Shown in pieces: positions 27,102-36,108 of a DNA stretch of 44,775 bases (the stretch's first letter is position 1; each line of letters starts with the position of its first letter). Source of the DNA: Oceanospirillaceae bacterium (lineage in GTDB: Bacteria > Pseudomonadota > Gammaproteobacteria > Pseudomonadales > Balneatricaceae); assembly GCA_002686055.1 (NCBI GenBank), contig NYZU01000045.1, positions 1-44,775 of the forward strand, read 5' to 3'. The notes below the pieces were generated by a model. That model was not told where the DNA came from. It did not search any database and saw only the letters and a program-made list of their open reading frames with translations. The position numbers and the translations under genes were made by a program.

Positions 27102-28209
27102 GCATCAGGAGTATATGCAACAAGCACTGCAACAAGCGCGCTTGGCTTGGGGTATTAGCAAACCAAATCCTGCCGTAGGCTGTGTGCTGGTGCGTGATGA
27201 TATGGTTGTGGGTCAAGGCCATACACAAGAGCCTGGTCATGCCCATGCGGAAGTGATGGCACTGAAACAGGCTGGAGACAATGCCCAAGGTGCCACAGCC
27301 TATGTGACTCTGGAACCCTGTAGCCATTATGGCCGCACACCTCCATGTAGTCAGGCCTTAATTGATGCGGGCGTAAAGACGCTTGTCTATGGCACTGAAG
27401 ACCCCAATCCCCTAGTTGCGGGGCAAGGCCTACAGAAGCTTAAAGAAGCTGGTGTAGACATTATAGGCCCAGTTTTGCCAGCAGCATGTGCTGCTATCAA
27501 TCCTGGTTTTATGCATGCTATGGCCCACGGCAAGCCCTATGTATTTAGCAAACTAGCCTCAAGTCTTGATGGCCGTACTGCGATGGCCTCGGGTGAAAGT
27601 CAATGGATAACCGGTGCCGCTGCTCGGGCACAGGTGCACCTTATGCGCGCCCAAAGTTGTGCTGTTATTACTGGTATCGGTTCGATTCTGGCCGATAACC
27701 CAAGTATGACTTGCCGCCAACCAGAATTGCAGATAGCTGGGATTGGAGATAATCAATGGGCGCGAATCAAACAACCTTTAAGGGTGGTCTTGGATAGTCA
27801 GCTACGCGCACCTATAAATGCCAAGATATTTGCGCAGCCTGGCCCAGTGCTTGTAATTACCTGCATTGATGATATCAGTTTGCATCAGCCTTATCTTGAT
27901 TTAGGTGTGGATGTGGCTGTCTTGCCGGGGGTTGAGGGTAAAGTTGATTTAGCCAAGGCTGTGCAATTACTGCAGGAGCGTGGCTACCAGCAACTGATGT
28001 TAGAAGCGGGTGCTGGTCTTAATGCTAGCTTTTTGCAGGCTGGCCTTGTAGATAACTTGCAAGTGTTTATGGCGCCGAAGTTGCTTGGTGCCGGCGGCAA
28101 GCCATTATTAGCACAAAATATCGACCACTTAGAGGATGCATGGCAGCTCGCATTTTCACAAGTACAGCAAGTAGGCGAAGATTTATTGCTCAGTTTGGAT
28201 TTGTCCTAA
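27094..28209 (+). CDS. ribD: Bifunctional riboflavin deaminase/reductase RibD
   Basis: This 371-residue enzyme catalyses the deamination and then the reduction of the pyrimidine intermediate in riboflavin synthesis. The N-terminal deaminase has zinc ligands in HAHAEVMAL and [11 protein letters not shown] (about residues 50-85). The C-terminal reductase begins near residue 147 ([27 protein letters not shown]) and contains the [15 protein letters not shown] loop. It overlaps nrdR by 8 bp. Unlike the usual gammaproteobacterial order, no riboflavin synthase gene (ribE/ribC) follows; a structured 218-bp spacer leads to ribBX. Confidence 0.97.
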   Translation: MAKHQEYMQQALQQARLAWGISKPNPAVGCVLVRDDMVVGQGHTQEPGHAHAEVMALKQAGDNAQGATAYVTLEPCSHYGRTPPCSQALIDAGVKTLVYGTEDPNPLVAGQGLQKLKEAGVDIIGPVLPAACAAINPGFMHAMAHGKPYVFSKLASSLDGRTAMASGESQWITGAAARAQVHLMRAQSCAVITGIGSILADNPSMTCRQPELQIAGIGDNQWARIKQPLRVVLDSQLRAPINAKIFAQPGPVLVITCIDDISLHQPYLDLGVDVAVLPGVEGKVDLAKAVQLLQERGYQQLMLEAGAGLNASFLQAGLVDNLQVFMAPKLLGAGGKPLLAQNIDHLEDAWQLAFSQVQQVGEDLLLSLDLS

Positions 28210-28211
28210 AC

Positions 28212-28277
28212 AAAATCCCTTAAAAAGCCGCCAATGTCGCCAATAACAAGGCTTTAACTACCTATATGAAGGGATTT
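28212..28277 (+). other. Nested inverted repeat in the ribD-ribBX spacer
   Basis: AAATCCCTT (28213-28221) pairs perfectly with AAGGGATTT (28269-28277). Nested within are AAAGCC (28224-28229) and GGCTTT (28250-28255). It begins 4 bases after the ribD stop and lacks a T-tract, so it is not a strong intrinsic terminator. It lies where riboflavin synthase is usually encoded. A possible ribBX promoter (GGCACAATAC, about 28280-28289) follows directly. No FMN riboswitch is recognisable in the rest of the spacer. Confidence 0.45.
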
Positions 28278-28427
28278 CTGGCACAATACGCCTCCTGAAT
28301 CACCGAACCATATGCACTAAGGTACGAGTAGCATAGATTAACGTATATAACTGCGTAAATTTATGCTCCTTGGGTTCTAAGAAAAGGGCCATATTATAAA
28401 ACTATGGCATGTGCTTGAGAGAAAGGT

Positions 28428-29540
28428 ATGCAGATAAATACTACTGTGGAGCTGATCGAAGATCTGCGCCAGGGCAAAATGATCATCCTTATGGATGATG
28501 AAGAGCGGGAAAATGAAGGCGACCTAGTTATGGTTGCTGAGCAAGTGCGGCCGGAAGATATTAACTTTATGGCCAAGCATGCCCGTGGGCTGGTTTGCTT
28601 AACCTTAACTAGAGAACATTGTGAAAAGTTGGCTTTGCCGCTTATGGTGCAAAGTAATGGCACGGCTTATGAAACCAACTTTACCATGTCTATTGAGGCG
28701 GCAGAGGGTGTTACTACAGGTATCTCTGCGGCTGATAGAGCCCATACCATTCGCACCGCGGTGGCGGCTGATGTAGAGCCTAATGATATCGTGCAACCAG
28801 GCCATATATTTCCTTTAATGGCTCGGGAAGGTGGCGTCATGACGCGCGCAGGTCATACGGAAGCAGGTTGCGACTTAGCACGGCTGGCAGGCTTTTCGCC
28901 AGCCGCGGCCATTGTGGAAATCATGAATGATGATGGCACTATGGCGCGCCGTGATGATCTAATAGCATTTGCTAAAGAACATGATTTAAAAATCGGTACT
29001 ATTGCTGATTTGATTCACTTTCGCAGCCTTAACGAAAAGACAGTGAATAAAATCGACCAGTATAAGGTGCCAACGGCCGAAGGTGAGTTTGATCTGCATC
29101 TATATCGGGATACGATCTTTGGTCATACCCATATGGCTTTGTCCATGGGTACAGTTGACCCAGAACAGCCCACCTTGGTGCGCGTGCATGTACCCGATGT
29201 GTTGCGTGATCTGCTCGGTGCGCAAAGTGATACGCCAAAATGGACCGTTGAAGCCGCTATGAAGCGGATTGCCGAGGAAGGCAAAGGCGCCCTAGTAATT
29301 TTGGGTCAAGGGGAAGTAGATACTATGTTAGGTAGTATTGATTCCTACTATCATCCGGAAAGGCAGGCTCGGCCTCCATTTACCACCGGCTCAGGTGCCT
29401 ATTTGACCGTCGGTACAGGCTCTCAAATCTTGCGTGATTTGGGCATTGGTAAGATGCGCCTGTTAAGTCCAGAAATGAAGTTTAACGCTATCTCTGGCTT
29501 TGATCTGGAAATTGAAGAGTATATTGAATGCGATGCCTAA
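28428..29540 (+). CDS. ribBX: 3,4-dihydroxy-2-butanone-4-phosphate synthase with degenerate GTP cyclohydrolase II domain (RibBX)
   Basis: This 370-residue protein makes the four-carbon riboflavin precursor from ribulose 5-phosphate. The N-terminal RibB domain (residues 1-200) is intact: [13 protein letters not shown], the catalytic loop THE-region [17 protein letters not shown], and [13 protein letters not shown]. The C-terminal RibA-like half (residues 205-370) lacks the zinc cysteines of active GTP cyclohydrolase II; the usual RVHSEC...CDCG stretch is replaced by [18 protein letters not shown]. This is the variant known as RibBX in Proteobacteria, whose second domain is not a working cyclohydrolase, so a separate ribA should exist elsewhere. 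AGAGAAAGGT precedes the ATG. ribH follows after 29 bases. Confidence 0.9.
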   Translation: MQINTTVELIEDLRQGKMIILMDDEERENEGDLVMVAEQVRPEDINFMAKHARGLVCLTLTREHCEKLALPLMVQSNGTAYETNFTMSIEAAEGVTTGISAADRAHTIRTAVAADVEPNDIVQPGHIFPLMAREGGVMTRAGHTEAGCDLARLAGFSPAAAIVEIMNDDGTMARRDDLIAFAKEHDLKIGTIADLIHFRSLNEKTVNKIDQYKVPTAEGEFDLHLYRDTIFGHTHMALSMGTVDPEQPTLVRVHVPDVLRDLLGAQSDTPKWTVEAAMKRIAEEGKGALVILGQGEVDTMLGSIDSYYHPERQARPPFTTGSGAYLTVGTGSQILRDLGIGKMRLLSPEMKFNAISGFDLEIEEYIECDA

Positions 29541-29569
29541 GGGTAACGCTACCATGATTGGAGAAAAAT

Positions 29570-30043
29570 ATGTCCGTAACTAATATTGAAGGCCGTTTTA
29601 ATGACGCTAATGGCCATTATACCTTAGTGGTAGGTCGTTTTAATGCTTTTGTTGTTGAAAGCTTAGTCACCGGTGCTATTGATTGCTTGGTGCGTCATGG
29701 GGTTGACGCTGACAATATTCGTGTCGTGCGGGTGCCAGGTGCATTTGAAATTCCACTGGCAGTGCAGAAGGTTGCGGCTCAGGGTAAAGATGATGCCATT
29801 ATCGCTTTAGGCGCAGTTATTCGTGGGGGTACACCACACTTTGAATATGTTTCAGGCGAGGCTTCTTCTGGTATAAGCAAGGTGTCCCTAGAAAGCGGTA
29901 TCCCTGTCACCAATGGCGTTTTAACAGTCAACTCTATTGAGCAAGCCATTGAGCGTAGTGGCACCAAAGCGGGCAATAAGGGTGAAGAAGCGGCCATTTC
30001 GGCTTTGGAAATGGTTAGTCTACTGCGTCAATTAGAGGCTTAA
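29570..30043 (+). CDS. ribH: 6,7-dimethyl-8-ribityllumazine synthase
   Basis: This 157-residue enzyme condenses the RibB and RibD products to lumazine, the penultimate step of riboflavin synthesis. Diagnostic segments are [42 protein letters not shown] and the phosphate-binding [12 protein letters not shown]. The frame reaches back to a TTG at 29558, but the ATG at 29570 is preferred because GGAG (29560-29563) lies 6 bases before it. nusB follows after 3 bases, so the rib and nusB genes are coupled. Lumazine synthases form 60-mers or decamers; the oligomer here is not predictable. Confidence 0.97.
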   Translation: MSVTNIEGRFNDANGHYTLVVGRFNAFVVESLVTGAIDCLVRHGVDADNIRVVRVPGAFEIPLAVQKVAAQGKDDAIIALGAVIRGGTPHFEYVSGEASSGISKVSLESGIPVTNGVLTVNSIEQAIERSGTKAGNKGEEAAISALEMVSLLRQLEA

Positions 30044-30046
30044 TTT

Positions 30047-30493
30047 GTGAGCGACAGCAAACGTCCGGACCGCCGTCGTGCGGCCCGTGAACTGGCCCTG
30101 CAAGCACTTTATCAGCTGCATATGAACGGCGATACGGTAACTAATGTGGAGGCCCAGTTCCTAACAGACCAAGACTTTAAGCATGCCGATAAGCGTCTGT
30201 TTAGTAAAATCTTGCGCGGGGTTAGTCAGCAGACTGCTGACTTAGATACCTTGGTAGCTGCACACTTGGATCGTGAACTTAATGAATTAGACCCTATAGA
30301 GCGCAATATATTGCGTATGGGAGCTTTTGAATTAACAGATTCTGTAGCCGTACCTTATCGTGTGGTGATTAACGAATGTGTTGAGCTGGGCAAGGTATTT
30401 GGTGCCACCGATGGCCACAAATACGTGAATGGCATTCTCGACAAACTGGCTGCCCATCATCGCCAGATTGAAGTCGAAGCACACAAGTCCTGA
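30047..30493 (+). CDS. nusB: Transcription antitermination factor NusB
   Basis: This 148-residue all-helical RNA-binding protein works with NusE (S10) in rRNA antitermination. The N-terminal RRAARELALQALYQ and LNELDPIERNILRMGAFEL with VPYRVVINECVELGKVFGATDGHKYVNGILDKLA (read in segments) are the family signature. Translation starts at GTG, 3 bases after the ribH stop, with AGAGG about 8 bases upstream. The order ribH-nusB-thiL-pgpA is standard. Confidence 0.97.
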   Translation: MSDSKRPDRRRAARELALQALYQLHMNGDTVTNVEAQFLTDQDFKHADKRLFSKILRGVSQQTADLDTLVAAHLDRELNELDPIERNILRMGAFELTDSVAVPYRVVINECVELGKVFGATDGHKYVNGILDKLAAHHRQIEVEAHKS

Positions 30494-30496
30494 AGT

Positions 30497-31456
30497 ATGT
30501 CGTCAACAGGCGAATTTGATCTTATTCGGCGCTATTTCCAGCGCCCACAATTACAAACAGCTGTGCCTATGGTGATTGGCCCCGGTGATGACGGGGCTAT
30601 ATTAGAGGTGCCTGCTGGTCAGCAGTTAGTGGTGAGTGCCGATACCCTTGTTGCTGATGTGCATTTTCTTGCCGCTATGCCACCTCAGCATATTGCCCAG
30701 CGCTGTTTAGCAGCCAACTTGAGTGATCTTGCTGCGATGGGGGCTAAGCCGGCATGGTTTACCCTGTGCCTTACCTTACCCACACCAGATAGTGCCTTTC
30801 TGCAAGGCTTTAGTGATGGGTTAGTGCAGATGGCTGAGGCTTATCAAATTAGTTTAGCTGGTGGCGATACCACGCGGGGACCACTGGCAATCAGCATTCA
30901 AATTATGGGGCTTGTACCAACCAATACAGCATTGGTGCGCAGTGGAGCGCAACAGGGTGATGATATTTATGTGTCTGGCTATCTTGGTGATGCCGCTGCA
31001 GGCTTAGAATGTTTACGCAAAAATATTAACGATACAGGCTATCTTGCTCAGCGCTTTTTTAACCCCACACCGCGCTTGCTCTTAGGTGAATGGTTACGTG
31101 GCAAGGCGACAGCAGCACTGGATATTTCTGATGGCTTATTACAGGATCTGGGCCATATTTTGACCCAATCGAAAGTGGGCGCCAGGGTAAATTTGGAAAC
31201 ATTACCACTATCCCCTGAGCTTTGCGCCAAGCTGCCTAAAGACAAATGTGAAGAGCTGGCCTTGGCTGTTGGTGAGGACTTTGAGCTTTGCTTTACCCTA
31301 CCTCGTTTATGGCGTCAGGACTTGCAAGACTTCTCTCGCCAGCATAACCTACCTATTACACGTATAGGAAGCGTTGAAGCTTCCCCTGGCCTTAACTTAT
31401 TGCGTGCAGGTCAAAAGGTAACGCTGCCGACCAAGCTTGGTTGGCAACATTTTTAA
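30497..31456 (+). CDS. thiL: Thiamine-monophosphate kinase
   Basis: This 319-residue kinase makes thiamine diphosphate from thiamine monophosphate and ATP. Diagnostic segments are GPGDDGAIL, SADTLVADVHF, NLSDLAAMGAKP, AGGDTTRGP and LDISDGLLQDLGHI, all typical of the PurM/AIR-synthase-like fold with its metal and nucleotide Asp residues. The ATG lies 3 bases after the nusB stop without an obvious strong ribosome site, suggesting coupling. Its last residues (TLPTKLGWQHF) are family-like. Length is normal. Confidence 0.96.
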   Translation: MSSTGEFDLIRRYFQRPQLQTAVPMVIGPGDDGAILEVPAGQQLVVSADTLVADVHFLAAMPPQHIAQRCLAANLSDLAAMGAKPAWFTLCLTLPTPDSAFLQGFSDGLVQMAEAYQISLAGGDTTRGPLAISIQIMGLVPTNTALVRSGAQQGDDIYVSGYLGDAAAGLECLRKNINDTGYLAQRFFNPTPRLLLGEWLRGKATAALDISDGLLQDLGHILTQSKVGARVNLETLPLSPELCAKLPKDKCEELALAVGEDFELCFTLPRLWRQDLQDFSRQHNLPITRIGSVEASPGLNLLRAGQKVTLPTKLGWQHF

Positions 31457-31477
31457 TGGCGTGATAGGCAACGATTT

Positions 31478-31948
31478 ATGCGCATAAAACCAAATTGGAA
31501 AAATCCCTTACATATCCTGGCTTTTGGCTTTGGTAGTGGAGCGGCGCCAAAGGCTCCAGGCACATTCGGTACCATCGCGGCGGTGATTATTTATATATTA
31601 TTGCTTTCCCATCTAGACGCTGATACGTATCTATTAGTGCTAATGGCGAGTGCTCTATTGGGTATTTATATATGTGGTAAAACGGCCCAAGATATTAGCG
31701 TTCATGATCATGGCGGCATTGTCTGGGACGAGTTTGTGGGACTATGGATTGCATACCTATGGTTGCCGCAAGGCATATTATGGTTGCTTATAGGCTTCGT
31801 GCTGTTTCGTCTCTTTGATATTCTTAAGCCGTGGCCAATAGGCTGGCTTGATCGTCAGGTCCATGGTGGTTTGGGTATTATGTTGGATGACCTTGTGGCG
31901 GGCCTAATGGCTCTGGCTTGTTTGCAACTTCTGGCGGCTATTTTCTAG
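31478..31948 (+). CDS. pgpA: Phosphatidylglycerophosphatase A
   Basis: This 156-residue inner-membrane phosphatase dephosphorylates phosphatidylglycerol phosphate to phosphatidylglycerol. Signature segments are GSGAAPKAPGTFGT near the N-terminus, DEFVGLWIAYLWLP and MLDDLVAGLMA, with three or four membrane helices. It is the last gene of the rib-nusB-thiL cluster, 21 bases after thiL. It is convergent with dsbB, the stops being only 6 bases apart, and no terminator hairpin is visible between them. Confidence 0.95.
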   Translation: MRIKPNWKNPLHILAFGFGSGAAPKAPGTFGTIAAVIIYILLLSHLDADTYLLVLMASALLGIYICGKTAQDISVHDHGGIVWDEFVGLWIAYLWLPQGILWLLIGFVLFRLFDILKPWPIGWLDRQVHGGLGIMLDDLVAGLMALACLQLLAAIF

Positions 31949-31954
31949 TCGTGT

Positions 31955-32461
31955 TTAGACCAATAAAAGCTTAGCTCGGCTAAAAGTTAGGCGTAAACCA
32001 TTTAGCCCCAAAAGAGCGAAAGCGACTAAACTCCAGCCTGGAATCGAAATGCCCATAAAGGTCCATTGTACCTCAGCACAGGAACCAGACCCTGTAATCA
32101 TTGCGACCAAGACCTCAGTAAAAGGAAATGCTTCCAGCATAAAGTCAAAACCAGGTCCACAGGCAGGCACCTGATCAGCTGGCAGGCCTTGTAAATACAA
32201 TTGGCGAATAGCTAAAGCGGCACCACCTATTGCCAACAGAGTAATAATGCCGCCATAAACTTTATGGCCGCCAAATATTGGATTGTGCAAGGCAGCAAGA
32301 AGGGAAATAAAGGCGATAGCAAGGAACGCAAAACGCTGGCTCATGCATAGTAAACAAGGATCCAGGCCCATGCCAAATTCCATATATAGGGCAACACCTA
32401 GGACGATAGCACAGACGAGCAGGCTAGCAATAAAGTCGAGTCTAAATCCTGTTTGTTTCAT
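31955..32461 (-). CDS. dsbB: Disulfide bond formation protein B
   Basis: This 168-residue inner-membrane oxidoreductase reoxidises periplasmic DsbA and passes electrons to quinone. It has four membrane helices. The first periplasmic redox pair is CLLC in DPCLLCMSQR (about residue 35). The second pair is in the loop with ACGPGFDFML and GSGSCAEVQWTFMG. The Arg of CMSQR is the quinone-site residue. Length and topology are normal. It is convergent with pgpA and not linked to a dsbA gene in the window. Confidence 0.95.
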   Translation of the reverse strand: MKQTGFRLDFIASLLVCAIVLGVALYMEFGMGLDPCLLCMSQRFAFLAIAFISLLAALHNPIFGGHKVYGGIITLLAIGGAALAIRQLYLQGLPADQVPACGPGFDFMLEAFPFTEVLVAMITGSGSCAEVQWTFMGISIPGWSLVAFALLGLNGLRLTFSRAKLLLV

Positions 32462-32577
32462 AAGCGAGCTTGGCCGGAAGTGTTGATAATTATTGATTAC
32501 TATCGTGATAGTGATAAAAAAGTGAAGCTGTTAAAACCGACCTAAAATATACAGAAAAAGTGAGCGCATTAAAAGAC

Positions 32578-32615
32578 AAAGCTCCAAGCACTTAGATAAA
32601 TGCTTGGAGCTTTTT
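32578..32615 (-). terminator. Strong hairpin terminator after glnK
   Basis: AAAGCTCCAAGCA (32578-32590) pairs perfectly over 13 bp with TGCTTGGAGCTTT (32601-32613) around a 10-base loop. On the minus strand TTTGTCTTTT follows, and on the plus strand TTTTT. It lies 24 bases past the glnK stop and separates it from dsbB. Confidence 0.88.
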
Positions 32616-32639
32616 AAAACCTGCGTTCGGTATTGGTTG

Positions 32640-33002
<363 letters not shown>

Positions 33003-33073
33003 TTATTTCTAGCATTGTACCACATACTCAAGCTTTAACACCTTGAAATACAAGCTACTATGGACAATGAGCT

Positions 33074-33091
33074 ATGCATGGACTGTGCCAA
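33074..33091 (-). promoter_or_regulatory. Sigma-54 (-24/-12) promoter of glnK
   Basis: The minus strand reads TTGGCACAGTCCATGCAT, matching YTGGCAC-N5-TTGCW with one change at the -12 element. The invariant GG and GC are separated by exactly 10 bp. Transcription would start about 33064, some 86 bases before the glnK ATG. Confidence 0.78.
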
Positions 33092-33129
33092 TCAATTTGG
33101 CCAAAATAATGACTTTTTAAGGTGCATAC

Positions 33130-33144
33130 GCACTAATATGGTGC
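33130..33144 (-). promoter_or_regulatory. NtrC-type binding site, proximal
   Basis: GCACCATATTAGTGC (minus strand) is a palindrome fitting the NtrC consensus GCACY-A-N3-T-RGTGC at every defined position. It centres about 73 bases upstream of the inferred glnK transcription start. Confidence 0.75.
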
Positions 33145-33161
33145 TGAATTCGGTCTTTTCT

Positions 33162-33176
33162 GCTCCATAATAGTGC
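33162..33176 (-). promoter_or_regulatory. NtrC-type binding site, distal
   Basis: GCACTATTATGGAGC (minus strand) fits the NtrC pattern with one mismatch in the last half-site. Its centre is 32 bp (three helical turns) from the proximal site, the spacing seen for tandem NtrC enhancer sites. It overlaps the region just past the stop of the convergently read transporter ATPase gene. Confidence 0.65.
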
Positions 33177-33189
33177 GAAATATTAAAAT

Positions 33190-34287
33190 CTAAATTCGGG
33201 CGCCCGTTTTTGGGTCAAATAATACAGCTTTACCTGTATCTACCTGAATTTCTACTTTACCTTCAGTTTCTGCTTTAACGCCTACTTCAGGTGATAAGCG
33301 AGCCTGCATCTCTTGACCATTCCACTCGCCGAAGGCTAAAGTGTCTGGACCGGTAGGCTCAGTCACTAAGACATTTAAACTCATTTGCGAGATATACCCA
33401 GAATCGGAGTGTGGCTTAGGTTCGGTAATCATTTCTGGTCGTAGGCCTAAAACTACAGAATCAAGGCCACTGCTTTTCAGAGCTTCGGTACCAGGCACTT
33501 TTACTTCATGATGTTGGCCACCACTTTCGATGATAATGTTGCCATCTTTAACAGTACATTCAATAAAGTTCATGGCGGGAGAACCCATAAAGTCAGCAAC
33601 AAAACGATTGGCTGGATCATTATAGATTTCATAAGGCGTGCCAAACTGCTGCACAACACCGTCTTTCATTACCGCGATACGATCAGCCAAGGTCATGGCT
33701 TCGACTTGGTCATGAGTAACATAGACAATGGTGGTGCCTAAACGTTTATGAAGTTTCTTAATCTCCGTACGCATTTCCACCCGCAATTTGGCGTCCAGGT
33801 TGGACAAAGGCTCGTCAAACAGGAATACGCGTGGTGAGCGAGCTAAGGCGCGGCCCATAGCCACACGCTGACGCTGACCACCAGAAAGCTGACTTGGCTT
33901 ACGATCTAGTAGATGCTCAATTTGCAGAAGCTTGGCAACATCTTTCACCGTAGAATCGATTTCGGCTTTTGGATATTTACGCATCTCCAAACCAAAACGG
34001 ATATTACGCTCTACTGTCATGGTTGGATATAGAGCATAGGACTGGAACACCATGGCTATATCACGATCCTTGGGGTTAACAGTAGTTACATTGTCATCAC
34101 CAATAAATAGTTCACCGCTGGTAATATCTTCCAGACCAGCAATACAGTTCATCAAAGTTGACTTACCGCAACCAGAAGGCCCCACGAGGATTAAAAACTC
34201 GCCGTCATTGATAGCTAGATCAATGCCTTTGAGGACTTGTGTTTCACCATAGGATTTGGTGAGTTCTTGTATAGTAATTGCACCCAT
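33190..34287 (-). CDS. Sugar ABC transporter ATP-binding protein (MalK/UgpC-type)
   Basis: This 365-residue ATPase energises sugar uptake from the cytoplasmic face. It has Walker [10 protein letters not shown] (about residues 37-45), Q-loop [12 protein letters not shown], signature [16 protein letters not shown], Walker [13 protein letters not shown] and the switch His in [12 protein letters not shown]-terminal TOBE/MalK regulatory domain covers residues 235-365 ([20 protein letters not shown]). AAGAGA precedes the ATG. It is the last gene of the four-gene transport operon, matching gtsD of Pseudomonas. The sugar specificity lies in the binding protein. Confidence 0.94.
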   Translation of the reverse strand: MGAITIQELTKSYGETQVLKGIDLAINDGEFLILVGPSGCGKSTLMNCIAGLEDITSGELFIGDDNVTTVNPKDRDIAMVFQSYALYPTMTVERNIRFGLEMRKYPKAEIDSTVKDVAKLLQIEHLLDRKPSQLSGGQRQRVAMGRALARSPRVFLFDEPLSNLDAKLRVEMRTEIKKLHKRLGTTIVYVTHDQVEAMTLADRIAVMKDGVVQQFGTPYEIYNDPANRFVADFMGSPAMNFIECTVKDGNIIIESGGQHHEVKVPGTEALKSSGLDSVVLGLRPEMITEPKPHSDSGYISQMSLNVLVTEPTGPDTLAFGEWNGQEMQARLSPEVGVKAETEGKVEIQVDTGKAVLFDPKTGARI

Positions 34288-34311
34288 TATAAAAGTCTCT
34301 TGTCTTGTGGG

Positions 34312-35172
34312 TTAGCCTTTAACTGCACCAGCCGTCAGGCCGCGTACAAAATATTTACCAGCTACTAGATAAACTAGCAGAGTCGGCAAGGCGGCGATAA
34401 TGGCCGCTGCCATGTCAACGTTATATTCTTTACCGCCCACACTGGTATTAACCAGATTATTAAGGGCAACGGTAATAGGCTGTGTGCCCGGACCGGAATA
34501 GACTACGCCAAACAGGAAGTCATTCCAGATTTGGGTAAATTGCCAAATTACGGTAACCACGAATATCGGCGTCGACATGGGTAAGAAAATGCGCCAGAAA
34601 ATAGCAAAAAAGCCAGCTCCGTCGAGGCGTGCAGCACGCACTAGTTCATTGGGAATAGCCACATAATAGTTACGGAAAAACAGTGTGGTAAAAGTAATAC
34701 CGTAGACCACATGAACGCCAACTAGACCCACAACAGTGTTAGCTAAACCTAACCATGCTAGTAGCTTAGCCATAGGTAGCAAAATAACTTGGAAAGGAAT
34801 AAAGCAACCAAACAGCAAGGCACCAAATAACATATTACTACCTTTAAACTGCCACTGAGCTAAAACGTAGCCATTGCAGGCACCGATAATGGTAGATATC
34901 AATACAGCAGGTATAACAATACGCACAGAGTTCCAGAAATAGGGAGCCAGACCTTCACATTCACTGCCAGTACAAGCGCTATTCCAAGCTTTAACCCAAG
35001 CCGAGAAGTTTATGTGTTCAGGTAGAGCAATTAGGTTGCCGGAACGTATTTCTTCAATGTCTTTTAGGGACGTTACTAGCATCACATAGAGTGGTGCCAA
35101 GTAGATTAAGGCAAAGCCGATTAACAAGGTGTAAATCAGAGTGCGTCCTAAACGCAGGTTCATGCTACTCAT
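34312..35172 (-). CDS. Carbohydrate ABC transporter permease, MalG-type
   Basis: This 286-residue inner-membrane permease has about six helices. The EAA-type cytoplasmic loop that docks the ATPase is in LVRAARLDGAGFFAIFWRIFLPM (in segments), with the conserved LP-x-x-x-P core. A periplasmic insertion holds CTGSECEGLAPYF, a possible disulfide pair seen in glucose-type permeases. Its ATG overlaps the preceding permease stop by 4 bp (ATGA), indicating coupled translation. A second Met three codons in is an alternative start. It corresponds to gtsC in the Pseudomonas layout. Confidence 0.93.
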   Translation of the reverse strand: MSSMNLRLGRTLIYTLLIGFALIYLAPLYVMLVTSLKDIEEIRSGNLIALPEHINFSAWVKAWNSACTGSECEGLAPYFWNSVRIVIPAVLISTIIGACNGYVLAQWQFKGSNMLFGALLFGCFIPFQVILLPMAKLLAWLGLANTVVGLVGVHVVYGITFTTLFFRNYYVAIPNELVRAARLDGAGFFAIFWRIFLPMSTPIFVVTVIWQFTQIWNDFLFGVVYSGPGTQPITVALNNLVNTSVGGKEYNVDMAAAIIAALPTLLVYLVAGKYFVRGLTAGAVKG

Positions 35173-36041
35173 TGCTTATCACTCCTTAACTCTGAATACA
35201 GATAAGGCACTAGAATAGCCAATACGCCACATAACATAATCACGGCACTGGCTGCACCAACGCCCATTTGCGCACGGTTAAAGGCAAAAGTATACATGAA
35301 GTTGGCAGGCAAATCGGAAGCATAGCCCGGGCCGCCACCAGTTAGAGCCTGCACTAAGTCAAAGCTCTTGATGGCGATATGGGAAAGTACCACAATAGCG
35401 CCAAAGAATACGGGTTTCATCATCGGTAAAATAATATGCCAATAGGTTCGGGTGGTTGAAGCGCCGTCTATCTGGGCGGCTTTAATTAGGTTGTCGTCAA
35501 TACCACGCAAACCGGCTAAAAACATGGCCATTACAAAACCACTGGACTGCCATACAGCGGCAATAACAATGGTATAGATAGCCATATCCTGGTCTACCAG
35601 CCAGCGGAATTCAAAATCAGTAAAGCCAAGGTCACGGACAAGCTTTTCGATACCTAGGCCTGGATTAAGAATCCATTTCCAAGCAGTACCGGTTACAACA
35701 AAAGAAATCGCCATTGGGTATAGATAAATCGTGCGCAAAGCACCTTCAGCACGCACATTACGATCAAGAAAAATGGCCAGCATAAGGCCTATAAATAAAG
35801 AGATAACAATAAATAGGAAGGTAAAGATCCACAGGTTGTCTAGGGCGACCATCCAACGGGGATTAGCAAACAGCTTTTCATATTGCATTAAGCCGACAAA
35901 GTCCCACTGTGGCATCATGCGGCTTTTAGTAAAGGAAAGCCCCACGGTCCAGGCAATAAACCCGTACATGCATACAAACATGGCAATCGCAGTAGGGGCC
36001 ATTACCAGTTTTGGTAATTGGTTTTCGAGATATTTAAACAT
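35169..36041 (-). CDS. Carbohydrate ABC transporter permease, MalF-type
   Basis: From ATG at 36041 the protein is 290 residues with six or seven membrane helices. The EAA loop reads LIKAAQIDGASTTRTYWHIILPMM in segments, the docking site for the ATPase. The frame reaches back to 36134, but that start would overlap the binding-protein gene and read through a terminator hairpin. AAGAG about 8 bases before 36041 and the MFKYLENQLPKLVM start favour the shorter form. LTGGGPGYASDLP is a family-typical loop. It corresponds to gtsB and overlaps the next permease gene by 4 bp. Confidence 0.92.
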   Translation of the reverse strand: MFKYLENQLPKLVMAPTAIAMFVCMYGFIAWTVGLSFTKSRMMPQWDFVGLMQYEKLFANPRWMVALDNLWIFTFLFIVISLFIGLMLAIFLDRNVRAEGALRTIYLYPMAISFVVTGTAWKWILNPGLGIEKLVRDLGFTDFEFRWLVDQDMAIYTIVIAAVWQSSGFVMAMFLAGLRGIDDNLIKAAQIDGASTTRTYWHIILPMMKPVFFGAIVVLSHIAIKSFDLVQALTGGGPGYASDLPANFMYTFAFNRAQMGVGAASAVIMLCGVLAILVPYLYSELRSDKQ

Positions 36042-36056
36042 TACTATGCTCTTGGC

Positions 36057-36095
36057 GAAAAATAAAAATGCCGTGACCATTATTGGCCACGGCAT
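36057..36095 (-). terminator. Intercistronic hairpin between binding-protein and permease genes
   Basis: ATGCCGTG (36068-36075) pairs with CACGGCAT (36088-36095), extended past an A-C mismatch by CC/GG. On the minus strand it is followed by a T-rich run (complement of 36058-36067). It lies 14 bases past the binding-protein stop and before the permease start. Such attenuators are common in binding-protein operons and give more binding protein than permease. Confidence 0.75.
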
Positions 36096-36108
36096 ATAAG
36101 GGTCAAGC

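Noticed and set aside
28290-28427. FMN riboswitch before ribBX
   Set aside because: I looked for the conserved AGGGGCG-like and GGCGGT/CCGCGA core segments and found none in this leader.
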